Shown here piece by piece: positions 17,233-25,635 of a stretch of 64,000 nt of DNA. The notes under the pieces are model-generated. The model was not told the origin of the DNA. It saw nothing but the letters and a program-made list of their open reading frames with translations, and searched no databases. Position 1 is the stretch's first letter; every line of letters starts with the position of its first letter. The translations under genes and the position numbers were made by a program. Origin of the DNA: JABDIY01 sp963803845 (GTDB lineage: Bacteria; Actinomycetota; Acidimicrobiia; Acidimicrobiales; SZUA-35); NCBI GenBank assembly GCA_963803845.1, contig CAWDNZ010000004.1, forward strand, positions 1,674,001 to 1,738,000, written 5' to 3'.

Positions 17233-18318
17233 TCACGCCAACGGTGTTGTCACCAACTCGATGAGGGCGGCGTAGGTTCGTTCGATGCTGTTGCGATGAA
17301 GGTGTTCGTTCTGGGTGTGCGCCACGGTGGGGTCACCGGCGCCGAAGTTAGTGGCGGGAATCCCTAGCTGAGCAAATCGGGCAACATCGGTCCAGCCGAG
17401 CTTCGCCGACTTCTGACGCCCGGCGGCGGCGAGTGCGGCGAGCAGCGGATGGTTGAGCGATGGTGGGCAGCAGGGCGCTCGATCGATCACCTCGATCGTG
17501 TCACCCCGCTCAAAGTCGATGTTCGATCCGACCCATCCGAGAAAGGCTGCCTCGGCTTCAGCATCGGTTTGGTCGGGGGCGTAGCGGTGGTGGATGGTGA
17601 CAACTGCCGAATCAGGCACCACGTTGCCTGCATGCCCTCCTTCGAGCAGCACCGCCTGAATCGACTCGATGAAATGGCAGCCATCGATCACTGGCTCGCG
17701 GGGCACATAGTTGGCCAGCGCCGAGAGGAGGGGAGCAGTTCGATGAATGGCGTTGCTTCCCATCCATGGTCGTGCGGTGTGGGCTCGTTCTCCCGAGAGA
17801 TGTACACGGACTCGCATCGTCCCCTGGCAGCCAGCTTCCACATGGCCGTCGGTGGGCTCACCGAGGATCACGCAATCTCCTAGAAGCAGGTCGGGCTGAG
17901 CCTCTATTAGTTCACTCAGCCCGGAATGCTCAAGGGCCACCTCTTCACGTGCATAGAAGACAAAGGTGAGGTCGACGGCCGGTTCGTGATCGGACTCAGG
18001 CTTCACGAGATGGGCGATTTCGTGGAACACCGCAAGTCCCCCCTTCATGTCGGCCGACCCCACTCCGTAGAGGGTGTCGGCTTCGATCCGAGCGGTGCCG
18101 TTGTCATTCGCTGGCACCGTGTCGGTGTGTCCCGCCAACACCAAACGTTGTGGGAACCCCCAGTTGGTTCGAGCCACAAGGTTGTCTCCAACACGATGCA
18201 GTTCGAGATGCGGGAGCGTTCGGAGATCACGCTCCAGCCAGTCGACAAACGGCGCCTCGGCAAAGCTCACCGACGCCATGTTCACAAAGTCAGCCGTCTT
18301 GGCCAGCAGATCGGTCAC
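17233..18318 (-). CDS. dapE: Succinyl-diaminopimelate desuccinylase
   Basis: A 361-residue M20 metallopeptidase that hydrolyses N-succinyl-LL-DAP. Metal and catalytic positions are visible: AGHTDTVP (His/Asp), GVGSADMKGG, the Glu pair in AREEV, the EPTDG segment, and a C-terminal HTQNEHLHR supplying the last His. A dimerisation insert starts near VHLSGERAHTARP. The start is a GTG at 18318. It shares the strand with lexA and lies just downstream of it, but a strong inverted repeat separates the two. Confidence 0.92.
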   Translation of the reverse strand: MTDLLAKTADFVNMASVSFAEAPFVDWLERDLRTLPHLELHRVGDNLVARTNWGFPQRLVLAGHTDTVPANDNGTARIEADTLYGVGSADMKGGLAVFHEIAHLVKPESDHEPAVDLTFVFYAREEVALEHSGLSELIEAQPDLLLGDCVILGEPTDGHVEAGCQGTMRVRVHLSGERAHTARPWMGSNAIHRTAPLLSALANYVPREPVIDGCHFIESIQAVLLEGGHAGNVVPDSAVVTIHHRYAPDQTDAEAEAAFLGWVGSNIDFERGDTIEVIDRAPCCPPSLNHPLLAALAAAGRQKSAKLGWTDVARFAQLGIPATNFGAGDPTVAHTQNEHLHRNSIERTYAALIELVTTPLA

Positions 18319-18369
18319 TGGAGCATGATAGGAGGCTGCATCGGAGTCCCGAGGAGTCGCGTCAAACGA

Positions 18370-18399
18370 ACGAACCGGAACCTTGCGGTCCCGGTTCGT
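18370..18399 (-). terminator. Inverted repeat after lexA
   Basis: The arms ACGAACCGG (18370-18378) and CCGGTTCGT (18391-18399) are perfectly complementary around a 12-base loop. The element lies between the lexA stop and the dapE start on the same strand and is a candidate terminator or attenuator. There is no T-tract. Confidence 0.5.
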
Positions 18400-18490
18400 G
18401 AGTCGGACATCCCCCTCCCGACTGTCTGAAGGCTACCAAAGTGTGTCGCACGGCACAATCAGAATTTTGGACCGATTAGCGATGAAACGC

Positions 18491-19138
18491 CTACAGGCGA
18501 CGCAAAACGGTCACCACTCGACCGTAGATGGCTACGTCGTCGGGATCGAATGGCATCGGCGACAGTTCGGAATTTGAAGGAAGGAGAATGATCTTCTTGC
18601 TGGTCTCGTCGAGGCTGTAGGTCTTGACGGTGGCTTCGTCGCCAGGAATCCCCGCCACCACCACGTCGCCAGATTTGGCCGTGTTCTGGACATTGGCCAC
18701 CACGAAATCCCCATCGAGAATTCCTGCCTCGATCATGGAGTCACCCTTGACCCTCAGCATGAAAAGATCCCCGTCGCCGGTGAAATCGGTGGGCAGCGGA
18801 AGGCTCTCTTCGATGTTCTGGGCGGCCAGAACATCTGTGCCAGCAGCGACGTCGCCGACGAGCGGAACGTGACGCATGGGGCGCCGCTCAACGTCGACCG
18901 CTCCGGTGGCGGAATCCCAGTTGACCCGCAATCCTCGAGGTGTTGCGGGATCTCTGGTGAGAAACCCCTTCTCCTGGAGGTTGTTGAGGTGGGTATGCAC
19001 AGTGGAGGAGGACCGCATTCCCACGTACTTGCCAATTTCTCGGACCGAAGGTGGGTAGCCGTTGTCCTCCATGAAGGCCTCGATGAACTCGAGAATGCCG
19101 CGCTGGCGGCTCGTGAGATGGTGCTCAGTTGCGGACAT
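18491..19138 (-). CDS. lexA: SOS repressor LexA
   Basis: A 215-residue repressor-protease. The N-terminal winged helix begins LTSRQRGILEFIEAFMEDNGYPPSVREI. The self-cleavage site is the Ala-Gly bond in VAAGTDVLA, and the catalytic Ser and Lys lie in KGDSMIEAG and EATVKTY. The ATG at 19138 was chosen over an upstream ATG at 19165 because MSATEHHLTSRQ is the family N-terminus. Three GAAC-N4-GTTC-like sites lie in the divergent promoter region, consistent with autoregulation and joint control of the LysM gene opposite. Confidence 0.95.
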   Translation of the reverse strand: MSATEHHLTSRQRGILEFIEAFMEDNGYPPSVREIGKYVGMRSSSTVHTHLNNLQEKGFLTRDPATPRGLRVNWDSATGAVDVERRPMRHVPLVGDVAAGTDVLAAQNIEESLPLPTDFTGDGDLFMLRVKGDSMIEAGILDGDFVVANVQNTAKSGDVVVAGIPGDEATVKTYSLDETSKKIILLPSNSELSPMPFDPDDVAIYGRVVTVLRRL

Positions 19139-19163
19139 GCCTTTCAGTATGGCACAGCCAGGC

Positions 19164-19177
19164 ACACGTTTGTTCGA
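19164..19177. promoter_or_regulatory. Degenerate SOS box (ACAC-N4-GTTCGA)
   Basis: ACACGTTTGTTCGA keeps one perfect half (GTTCGA) of the actinobacterial LexA site TCGAAC-N4-GTTCGA. It lies 26 bases upstream of the lexA ATG. Confidence 0.4.
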
Positions 19178-19202
19178 TGTCTTTTAGGAGCGGGGGTTGT
19201 AG

Positions 19203-19216
19203 AGAACGAATGTTCG
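19203..19216. promoter_or_regulatory. SOS box (GAAC-N4-GTTC)
   Basis: AGAACGAATGTTCG contains the symmetric core GAAC-GAAT-GTTC expected for LexA binding in actinobacteria. It lies in the 207-base divergent region between lexA and the LysM gene and is the best of the three sites. Confidence 0.75.
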
Positions 19217-19225
19217 GTCTAGGTT

Positions 19226-19241
19226 GCAAACGTATGTTCGA
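19226..19241. promoter_or_regulatory. Second SOS box (AAAC-N4-GTTCGA)
   Basis: GCAAACGTATGTTCGA has one exact half-site (GTTCGA) and one near half (AAAC for GAAC). It is 10 bases from the first site, so two LexA dimers could bind side by side and control both divergent genes. Confidence 0.6.
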
Positions 19242-19345
19242 TACGGCGCTACCAACTGCGAGCTCAGCGTCCGCTCGCGGCGGGCAAATCCCCATCACAC
19301 CCCTGTGGAAATCCCACTGTCACACCCCCGGAGGACAATTCCATC

Positions 19346-19879
19346 ATGGTTGCACTTCTCACATCTGATCCGATCTACCGCTCATCTGCCCCGGGGCTCC
19401 GCCCATCAGGGCAGGCCCCGGTGCGTCACCTTCGTTCGGTCCCCGTACCCCGTGATGGGGGACCCCGTCGTCATGCTGTCCAGTCAAACCATGAACCGGC
19501 AACTGTTGATCCCGCCATTTCCTACGGCGCCATGGTGGTGCTCGCCGGGGTCGGCATCGTGGCGGCACTTGTTCTGCTCGTCGGCTTCCGAGCCCTGCAG
19601 GGGCAGCCTCCCTCGGGTTCTTGGGCCGACGTTCAGCAGGCGGCGCGGTTCGAGCCACCGGCGGCCCATCAGAACGATGCCCTGTGGATCGTGCAGCCAG
19701 GCGAGACGCTTTGGGGAATCGCCGAGAGTGTGGCCCCGGCGGCAGACCGCCGAGAGGTGGTTCAAATCCTTACCGAGGCCAACGGCGGCTCGTCGATCTG
19801 GGCTGGCCAGCAGATTGTCATCCCGGCGGAATTGGCCAACAGGGGAGCCCAGGGTGAACTGGCAGCCTCCAGCAACTGA
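19346..19879 (+). CDS. LysM membrane protein, ChiZ/YneA-like SOS division regulator
   Basis: A 177-residue protein with a basic, unstructured N-terminus, one membrane helix at about residues 60-80 (AMVVLAGVGIVAALVLLVGF) and a C-terminal LysM domain (VQPGETLWGIAESV ... ILTEANGGSSIWAGQQIVIP). In mycobacteria the gene divergent from lexA encodes ChiZ (LysM, wall-acting) and is followed by nrdR; Bacillus YneA has the same place and architecture and blocks division during SOS. The same order here, plus SOS boxes, supports a damage-induced division regulator. GGAGG at 19330 precedes the ATG by 11 bases. Confidence 0.75.
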   Translation: MVALLTSDPIYRSSAPGLRPSGQAPVRHLRSVPVPRDGGPRRHAVQSNHEPATVDPAISYGAMVVLAGVGIVAALVLLVGFRALQGQPPSGSWADVQQAARFEPPAAHQNDALWIVQPGETLWGIAESVAPAADRREVVQILTEANGGSSIWAGQQIVIPAELANRGAQGELAASSN

Positions 19880-19971
19880 TACCAGGGATATTTCCGGGCA
19901 AGGTGTCCCCGGTGGGGCGGCATTTGTCGGATCACCAGTGCGCTCATTTAAACCTGGCGTACGATGGTCAT

Positions 19972-20421
19972 GTGCGCTGTCGTCAATGTGGAACCACCGA
20001 CACCCGGGTCATCGATTCCCGGGTGATCGAAGATGGGGACTCAATTCGCCGTCGTCGGTCTTGTCCTCATTGCTCGGCTCGCTTCACTACTTTTGAACGG
20101 ACCGAGGCTGCGCCGCTCCTGGTGTTGAAGCGAAACGGCGATCGTGTTCCTTTCATTGCGGCCAAAGTGAGCCATGGGATCGAGCTCGCCGTCAAGGGCC
20201 GTCCGGTTTCGGCGTCCGAGGTGGTGGCGATCGTGGCGCGAGTCGAAGACGCCGTGCGGGCCAATGGCGCTCCCTTGCCTACGCAAATGGTGGGTGAGCA
20301 GGTTCTAGATGCGTTGAAAGAACGCGACCCCGTGGCGGCGATGCGATTCGCCAGTGTGTACAAGCATTTCGAGGATCTGGCCGATTTCGAACGTGCGGCC
20401 ACCGAGCTCGCCGAACCCTAG
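19972..20421 (+). CDS. nrdR: Transcriptional repressor NrdR
   Basis: A 149-residue repressor of ribonucleotide reductase genes that senses ATP/dATP. It has the N-terminal zinc ribbon (CRQCGTTDTRVIDSR ... CPHCSARFTTFE) and an ATP-cone with VLKRNGDRVPF. The GTG at 19972 gives the standard family N-terminus (VRCRQC); an upstream ATG at 19903 would add 23 residues not seen in the family. It follows the LysM gene. nrdJ, its probable target, is 2.5 kb downstream. The stop overlaps that of the convergent lytic transglycosylase gene. Confidence 0.92.
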   Translation: MRCRQCGTTDTRVIDSRVIEDGDSIRRRRSCPHCSARFTTFERTEAAPLLVLKRNGDRVPFIAAKVSHGIELAVKGRPVSASEVVAIVARVEDAVRANGAPLPTQMVGEQVLDALKERDPVAAMRFASVYKHFEDLADFERAATELAEP

Positions 20422-21746
20422 TTAACTGGCTGAATCGGTTCCGCTGCCCCGGTGTCCGGAGCAAAGACCAACAGTGACGCATAGAGTTCGCTGAACCGAA
20501 TGACATCCGAACCGTAGGCCGTGCTCCGGTTGTACCGAAGTAACGCAGCTCGAAACCCGGCTTCTGTCTGAAGTCCTGTGCCGCAAAGGTGGTCTGCTGC
20601 GGCCAGGGTGGCGTCATACATGTTGTGCGGATCGCTACGACCGTCGCCGTTGCCGTCAGCACGAAAGATCTCCCAGCTCGTGGGGATGAACTGCATCGGC
20701 CCGACGGCTCGATCCCACTCGATGTCGCCGTCGAGGTGTCCGCCGTCGGTGTCAGCGATCGCCAGCCAGGGGTCGCCGTTCAGTTGGGGGCCGAGGATCC
20801 GCGAAGTTGTATTGCCCCGGCGATCGAGCGAACTGTTGCCGAATTGGCCGTTGAAGCTCTCCACCCGCCCAACTCCGGCGAGTTGATTCCACGAAATACC
20901 GCATTGAGGCCAAAGGTCCTTGGCGCGCTCTGAGGCGGTCACGTAGGCGTTCACCGCCACTATGGTGAGGTCGTCCGTCCCTGGCACGACGCGGAGTAAC
21001 AGCTGCCACTCGAAGTCTCGCTCGGCCCGCACCAGCGCCGGCCCTAGTCGCTGCAGATCTGCGGTGGCGCTGACGAAGATGGCATCGGCCTCATGGAGCA
21101 ACGTGCTCTCGCGACTGCGGAGGTCGTCGGCCGCCGAGAGTTCTCGCCGGCTTGTCATCTCATCGGCCTCGCGCCGTTGGAGCTCTGTACCCAGTTCTGC
21201 TCCCGCACTTTGAAAGAGGGTGGTGGTGCGGATCGACGTTGTGGCGGCGCTGGCCTGGTCGCGCCCGGCCGCAACCAGAAGAGACTCAAGGTCGGTTTGG
21301 TCCGAACCGTTGACGAAGGCCTCAACACCGAAGGTCCCCAAGTCAGACTCGGCATGACGCCGTCGGGAGATTGCGGTATCGAGCTGGGTCCGGATCGCTT
21401 CGCGGTGGGCGGTCGCGGCTGCCAATGTCTGGGTTCGTAGGGCCGATTCGGCCTCCGCCCAGCGTTGGCGTTGAGTGGCGTCTTCCACCTCGAACTGGAG
21501 GGACTGCACTAGTTCACCGGCTGCGCCGAGAAGTTCCGGTGAGGCCGGAAGCGCAGCCAGGAGGTCGGGTTGGATGTCGATCGGATTGGAGATGAGCCCG
21601 GCCATACTCCCCATTGGGGCATCGGGGAAATGCTGGAGCGCCGTTCCAATCTCCTGGGGCGGAGGATCAGGAGGGCCTGCCGCCATTACGGGGGCGGCGA
21701 TGGCCAACATCATGCAGGCCGCCACGCTTGCGGCTACGTGCTTCAT
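20418..21746 (-). CDS. Secreted lytic transglycosylase with coiled-coil N-region
   Basis: A 442-residue exported protein. The signal peptide (residues 1-22, ending PVMAAG) is followed by a long Ala/Arg/Glu/Gln-rich helical region (about 70-230) likely to form coiled coil, then an SLT/MltB-like domain. The catalytic Glu is probably in GVGRVESFNGQFG, and VGPMQFIPTSWEIF and NMYDATLAAADHLCG are standard for MltB-type enzymes that cleave peptidoglycan glycan strands. The coiled coil recalls actinobacterial RipA/RpfB-associated envelope hydrolases. It is convergent with nrdR. Confidence 0.85.
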   Translation of the reverse strand: MKHVAASVAACMMLAIAAPVMAAGPPDPPPQEIGTALQHFPDAPMGSMAGLISNPIDIQPDLLAALPASPELLGAAGELVQSLQFEVEDATQRQRWAEAESALRTQTLAAATAHREAIRTQLDTAISRRRHAESDLGTFGVEAFVNGSDQTDLESLLVAAGRDQASAATTSIRTTTLFQSAGAELGTELQRREADEMTSRRELSAADDLRSRESTLLHEADAIFVSATADLQRLGPALVRAERDFEWQLLLRVVPGTDDLTIVAVNAYVTASERAKDLWPQCGISWNQLAGVGRVESFNGQFGNSSLDRRGNTTSRILGPQLNGDPWLAIADTDGGHLDGDIEWDRAVGPMQFIPTSWEIFRADGNGDGRSDPHNMYDATLAAADHLCGTGLQTEAGFRAALLRYNRSTAYGSDVIRFSELYASLLVFAPDTGAAEPIQPVN

Positions 21747-21765
21747 CGTTGGAACTATCGGTCTC

Positions 21766-22539
21766 TCAGGCTGGATTCTGAGGTTGATCAGGCTGATGAA
21801 TACGCCGGTATTGAACGAAGATCATGTTGTCACTCCGCCAGACGTGGACGAGTTGGAGCGGGTTCCTTACCGCATGAGGTCCGGTGGCGGTTCGAGACGC
21901 ATCGCCGGCTACCAGGGTGGGCGACAGCGTGAGGTTCCATTCATCCACACAGTCCTCGGCGATGAACTGTGCATTCAGCCTCGGACCTCCCTCTAGCAAC
22001 GCATGCCGAAACCCGCGTTCCTTGAGCTTGGCCAATGCATCTCCCGGAGCGACTCGGTCGGTGGGGAATTGAACGATCGAAGCAAGGTTCTCGATCCTTG
22101 CCAGGGCCCCAGGGTCGGCTGCAGCTCCGCAGAGGATGATCGGTTGGTGCTCGGGTTCGGAGAAGAGCGGGAGCTCTGGATCGAGGTTGGCCGAGGAGGT
22201 GAGCACGGCGATCGTGGGTCGCGGGGCCTGGCCTCGTTCGGAGCGGATACGTTGCACGCGTTCGCTAGGGCGGGGTGGTTTGTAACGCTCTACTCGCACC
22301 GTCTCGGCGCCGACGATGATGACGTCGGAAATCGAGCGGAGGGCCATGAACACCTCGAAATCAGCCGGGCCGCCCAGTCCGTCTGACGCTCCGCCAATGC
22401 TGATCGCTCCGTCTGCGGAGCTGATCATATTGGTCAGGACGTAGGGCCGTTGAAGGGGGACAGGACGCTCGGAATTCGTAATGACTTCCATGGGATGTAT
22501 CTCCGCGCCTGAACCGGGAGGCACCAGTTGAACGATCAC
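21766..22539 (-). CDS. RibD C-terminal domain reductase
   Basis: A protein of about 257 residues with the RibD-C/dihydrofolate reductase-like fold, which reduces a pteridine or pyrimidine intermediate with NADPH. Motifs are VLTNMISSADGAISIGGASDGLGGPAD, DVIIVGAETVRVERY and the late LLEGGPRLNAQFI. There is no N-terminal deaminase domain, so this is the stand-alone type (as mycobacterial Rv2671), which may act in riboflavin synthesis or as a minor folate reductase. The start is uncertain: GTG at 22539 is used here, and ATG at 22491 is the other reasonable choice. It lies just downstream of the transglycosylase start on the same strand. Confidence 0.75.
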   Translation of the reverse strand: MIVQLVPPGSGAEIHPMEVITNSERPVPLQRPYVLTNMISSADGAISIGGASDGLGGPADFEVFMALRSISDVIIVGAETVRVERYKPPRPSERVQRIRSERGQAPRPTIAVLTSSANLDPELPLFSEPEHQPIILCGAAADPGALARIENLASIVQFPTDRVAPGDALAKLKERGFRHALLEGGPRLNAQFIAEDCVDEWNLTLSPTLVAGDASRTATGPHAVRNPLQLVHVWRSDNMIFVQYRRIHQPDQPQNPA

Positions 22540-22712
22540 GAGAATCACAGTAGTAGGCAAGGTTTGCCAGCCCGCGCCGCGGCCACGACCACAGGCCGTG
22601 CCCAGTCAGACGCCGCAACGAAGTTCTGCACCAGATGTGGGGAAAACTCCTACGAATTCCAACAGTCTTCCCCTTTTGATCCCCACGATCGTTCCGTAGC
22701 GTTGTCACTAGC

Positions 22713-22847
22713 TGGCTGAGCCGGTTCATAACAAACGGAGGGACGGGGGCAGATTTGGCGGCCTCCTAGGCGAGTCTGGCAGTGCATGCGTTTATGCGCT
22801 GGGCGCGACGAAACCTGGACCTGTGAAGTCATGAACCGGCTCGGCTG
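22713..22847 (+). promoter_or_regulatory. Candidate structured leader RNA upstream of nrdJ
   Basis: The 362-base gap before nrdJ holds no gene. Bases 22713-22729 can pair with 22831-22847 in a 17-bp helix (core GAGCCGGTTCAT with ATGAACCGGCTC, plus three G-U pairs). The helix encloses hairpins GCCT/AGGC (22761-22771) and an 8-bp stem CAGTGCAT/ATGCGCTG (22780-22801). The 5' arm can also fold on itself (CTGGC-TGA-GCCGG), so two exclusive states are possible. Position directly upstream of an AdoCbl-dependent reductase gene suggests cis-regulation. No canonical cobalamin riboswitch box was found. Confidence 0.5.
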
Positions 22848-22901
22848 CTGGAGCGCTCGGCGGCCTTCTTGTCGCGGGCGATTCGCGGTACCTTGGACCG
22901 G

Positions 22902-25634
22902 ATGAGTGTGAGCAGTGGTGAACGGGTTCTTGGACTGAAGCGGCACTTCACTTCGCCCGAAGTCGATCCCTTTGACACCGTGGAATGGGAACGTAGAGAT
23001 GCGCGGATCACCCATTGGGCAACGGGCGTTGTGGCCTTCGAACAGGCAGGCGTGGAGGTGCCATCGACCTGGTCGGTGAACGCCACAAACATTCTGGCGC
23101 AAAAGTACTTCCGCGGATCTCTGGGCTCGGCTGAACGCGAGAGTTCGTTGAAACAGGTGGTTGGTCGAATAGTAAACACGATCGCCCGGTGGGGCCGCGA
23201 AGGAGGGTACTTTGCTGACTCGCAAGAGGCGGAGTCATTTTCGGCCGAACTGGCGTATCTGCTGATCCACCAGCGCGCCGCCTTCAACTCCCCGGTGTGG
23301 TTCAACATCGGTGTCGCCGGGGTTCCCCAGCAGGCATCCGCTTGTTTCATCCTCTCGGTCGAAGATGAGATGGACTCAATTCTCAACTGGTACGTAGAAG
23401 AGGGCCTCATCTTCAAAGGGGGTTCGGGAGCCGGTGTCAATCTGTCGAGGATCCGCTCCTCCCATGAGCCCCTGAAGGGTGGCGGTACCGCCTCGGGCCC
23501 AGTGTCGTTCATGCGTGGTGCTGATGCGTCGGCTGGCACGATCAAGAGCGGGGGCAAGACTCGACGAGCCGCCAAGATGGTGATACTCGATGCCGATCAC
23601 CCCGACATCGAAGAGTTCATCTGGTGCAAGGCGTTGGAGGAGCGGAAGGCTCGGGCTCTGCGAGACGCCGGGTTTGACATGTCGTTGGACGGAGCGGATA
23701 TCAATTCGCTGCAATATCAGAACGCAAACAATTCGGTTCGAGTAACCGACGAGTTCATGCAGGCCGTTGTGGATGACGGTGATTGGAGCCTCACCGCTCG
23801 TACCGACGGTTCGATCATCCGAACGGTGAAAGCTCGCGAGCTGATGCGACAGTTCGCGGAAGCCACCTGGGAATGTGCCGATCCTGGCATGCAGTTCCAC
23901 ACCACGATCAACCGCTGGCACACCACCCCTAACGCCGGACCGATCACTGGAAGCAATCCGTGCGTCGAGTACCTGCATCTCGATGACTCGGCGTGCAATT
24001 TGGCGTCCCTCAATCTTCTGTCTTTTCTGAACGACGACGCATCATTCGATATCGATGGCTTCCTCCACGCCACGGAGATCGTCTTCGTGGCTGAAGAGAT
24101 CCTGGTGGGTCGCGCTGATTACCCCACGCCCCGTATCGCCGAGAATGCCCATGCGTACCGCCAGATCGGTCTGGGGTACACAAACCTTGGCGCGCTCCTC
24201 ATGAACCTTGGCCTCGCCTATGACTCCGACGAGGGTCGGGACACCGCTGCTGTGGTTACCGCACTGATGGGGGGCCAGGCGTATGCAACGTCGGCGCGGC
24301 TGGCGGCTCGACTTGGCCCTTTTGAGGGTTACGACGCTGATGCGGAATCCATGATCGGCGTGCTGGAGATGCACCGGGATTCGCTGTCGCGAATCCCGCT
24401 CGACACCGGACTCGCCGGTATGCGTGCCGCAGCCCAATCCGTTTGGGACGAGGCCGTAGGCGCAGCGCAGTCGTTCGGCGTTCGGAATGCCCAAGCCACC
24501 GTTCTTGCCCCTACCGGCACGATCAGCCTGCTGATGGATGCCGATACCACCGGAGTCGAGCCCGATCTCGGTTTGGTGAAGACCAAGACACTGGTTGGCG
24601 GCGGCACCATGACGATCGTCAACCGGTCGGTACCGCGTGCACTCCAGCGCTTGGGGTATGACGCCGAGGAAATCGATCGGATCACAGCGTACGTGGACAC
24701 CCACGGCTATATCCATGGAGCGCCCGGGTTTCACCTCCACCACAGCCCGGTGTTCGCGGGAGCTATGGGCGACAATCCCATCCACTACTCGGGTCACGTA
24801 AAGATGATGGCGGCCATTCAACCGTTCATTTCGGGTGCACTGAGCAAGACGGTCAACCTCCCTGAAACTGCGACGGTTGAGGAAATCGAGCAACTCCACG
24901 TTGACGCCTGGCGAATGGGTGTGAAGGCCATTGCGGTCTACCGAGACAACTGCAAAGTGGCGCAACCGCTTAGCACCAAGTCGTCGGGTTCACCACACCC
25001 CGGCGCACCGGCGGGCCAAGAAGCCGCGCACCAAGCAGTCAGGGATCGTCTCCCTCGCAATCGACGCAGTCGTACATTTGAGTTTCGGGTCGCTGACTGC
25101 AAGGGCTTCGTAACCGTGGGCGAGTACGACGACGGACGGCCGGGGGAGATCTTTGTACGAGTTTCCAAACAGGGCTCCACGATGGCGGGGATCATGGATG
25201 CTTTTGCCATCTCGCTGAGTCACGGATTGCAGTACGGCGTTCCCCTTCGGAATTTCGTTGACACGTTCACCGGTATGCGATTCGAGCCAGCGGGAATGAC
25301 CGATGACCCCGACGTTCGGATCGCTAGTTCGATCCTCGACTACCTGTTCCGCAAGTTGGCGGTTCTCTATATGACGCCTGAGGAGCGTAGGTCGCTGGGG
25401 ATTTTCACCACCGGCGAACGAACCCAGCAGACGCTTCCGGGTGTGGACGACGACCTCACCCTCTTTGGTGGGGGCCTTCCATCGGACCCACCGTCGGAGG
25501 TCTCCCCCGTCGCAACCTCGCAGCCGCTCGTTGACCACGGTGCGCCCATGTGCATGCAGTGCGGCATCACAATGCAGCGAGCCGGCAGCTGTCACGCCTG
25601 TTCCAGCTGTGGCAGCACCAGTGGGTGCAGCTGA
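22902..25634 (+). CDS. nrdJ: Adenosylcobalamin-dependent (class II) ribonucleotide reductase
   Basis: A 910-residue reductase that makes deoxyribonucleotides using an adenosylcobalamin-derived thiyl radical, without oxygen dependence. Motifs are FKGGSGAGVNLSRIRSS, GSNPCVEYLHLDDSACNLASLNL (active-site cysteines) and QATVLAPTGTISLLMDADTTG. The C-terminus carries paired CxxC motifs (CMQCG ... CHACSSCG), which serve as the redox shuttle/zinc site. The ATG at 22902 fits the family N-terminus; an upstream start at 22869 is less likely. NrdR is encoded 2.5 kb upstream. No class I nrdAB genes are visible. Confidence 0.95.
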   Translation: MSVSSGERVLGLKRHFTSPEVDPFDTVEWERRDARITHWATGVVAFEQAGVEVPSTWSVNATNILAQKYFRGSLGSAERESSLKQVVGRIVNTIARWGREGGYFADSQEAESFSAELAYLLIHQRAAFNSPVWFNIGVAGVPQQASACFILSVEDEMDSILNWYVEEGLIFKGGSGAGVNLSRIRSSHEPLKGGGTASGPVSFMRGADASAGTIKSGGKTRRAAKMVILDADHPDIEEFIWCKALEERKARALRDAGFDMSLDGADINSLQYQNANNSVRVTDEFMQAVVDDGDWSLTARTDGSIIRTVKARELMRQFAEATWECADPGMQFHTTINRWHTTPNAGPITGSNPCVEYLHLDDSACNLASLNLLSFLNDDASFDIDGFLHATEIVFVAEEILVGRADYPTPRIAENAHAYRQIGLGYTNLGALLMNLGLAYDSDEGRDTAAVVTALMGGQAYATSARLAARLGPFEGYDADAESMIGVLEMHRDSLSRIPLDTGLAGMRAAAQSVWDEAVGAAQSFGVRNAQATVLAPTGTISLLMDADTTGVEPDLGLVKTKTLVGGGTMTIVNRSVPRALQRLGYDAEEIDRITAYVDTHGYIHGAPGFHLHHSPVFAGAMGDNPIHYSGHVKMMAAIQPFISGALSKTVNLPETATVEEIEQLHVDAWRMGVKAIAVYRDNCKVAQPLSTKSSGSPHPGAPAGQEAAHQAVRDRLPRNRRSRTFEFRVADCKGFVTVGEYDDGRPGEIFVRVSKQGSTMAGIMDAFAISLSHGLQYGVPLRNFVDTFTGMRFEPAGMTDDPDVRIASSILDYLFRKLAVLYMTPEERRSLGIFTTGERTQQTLPGVDDDLTLFGGGLPSDPPSEVSPVATSQPLVDHGAPMCMQCGITMQRAGSCHACSSCGSTSGCS

Positions 25635-25635
25635 G

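Noticed and set aside
22540..22901. Cobalamin riboswitch upstream of nrdJ
   Set aside because: The conserved B12-box and GCCACTG core could not be found on the plus strand; the structure there is different.
24042..24965. 307-codon open frame on the minus strand within nrdJ
   Set aside because: Shadow of the nrdJ codon pattern; no motif, signal or ribosome-binding site.
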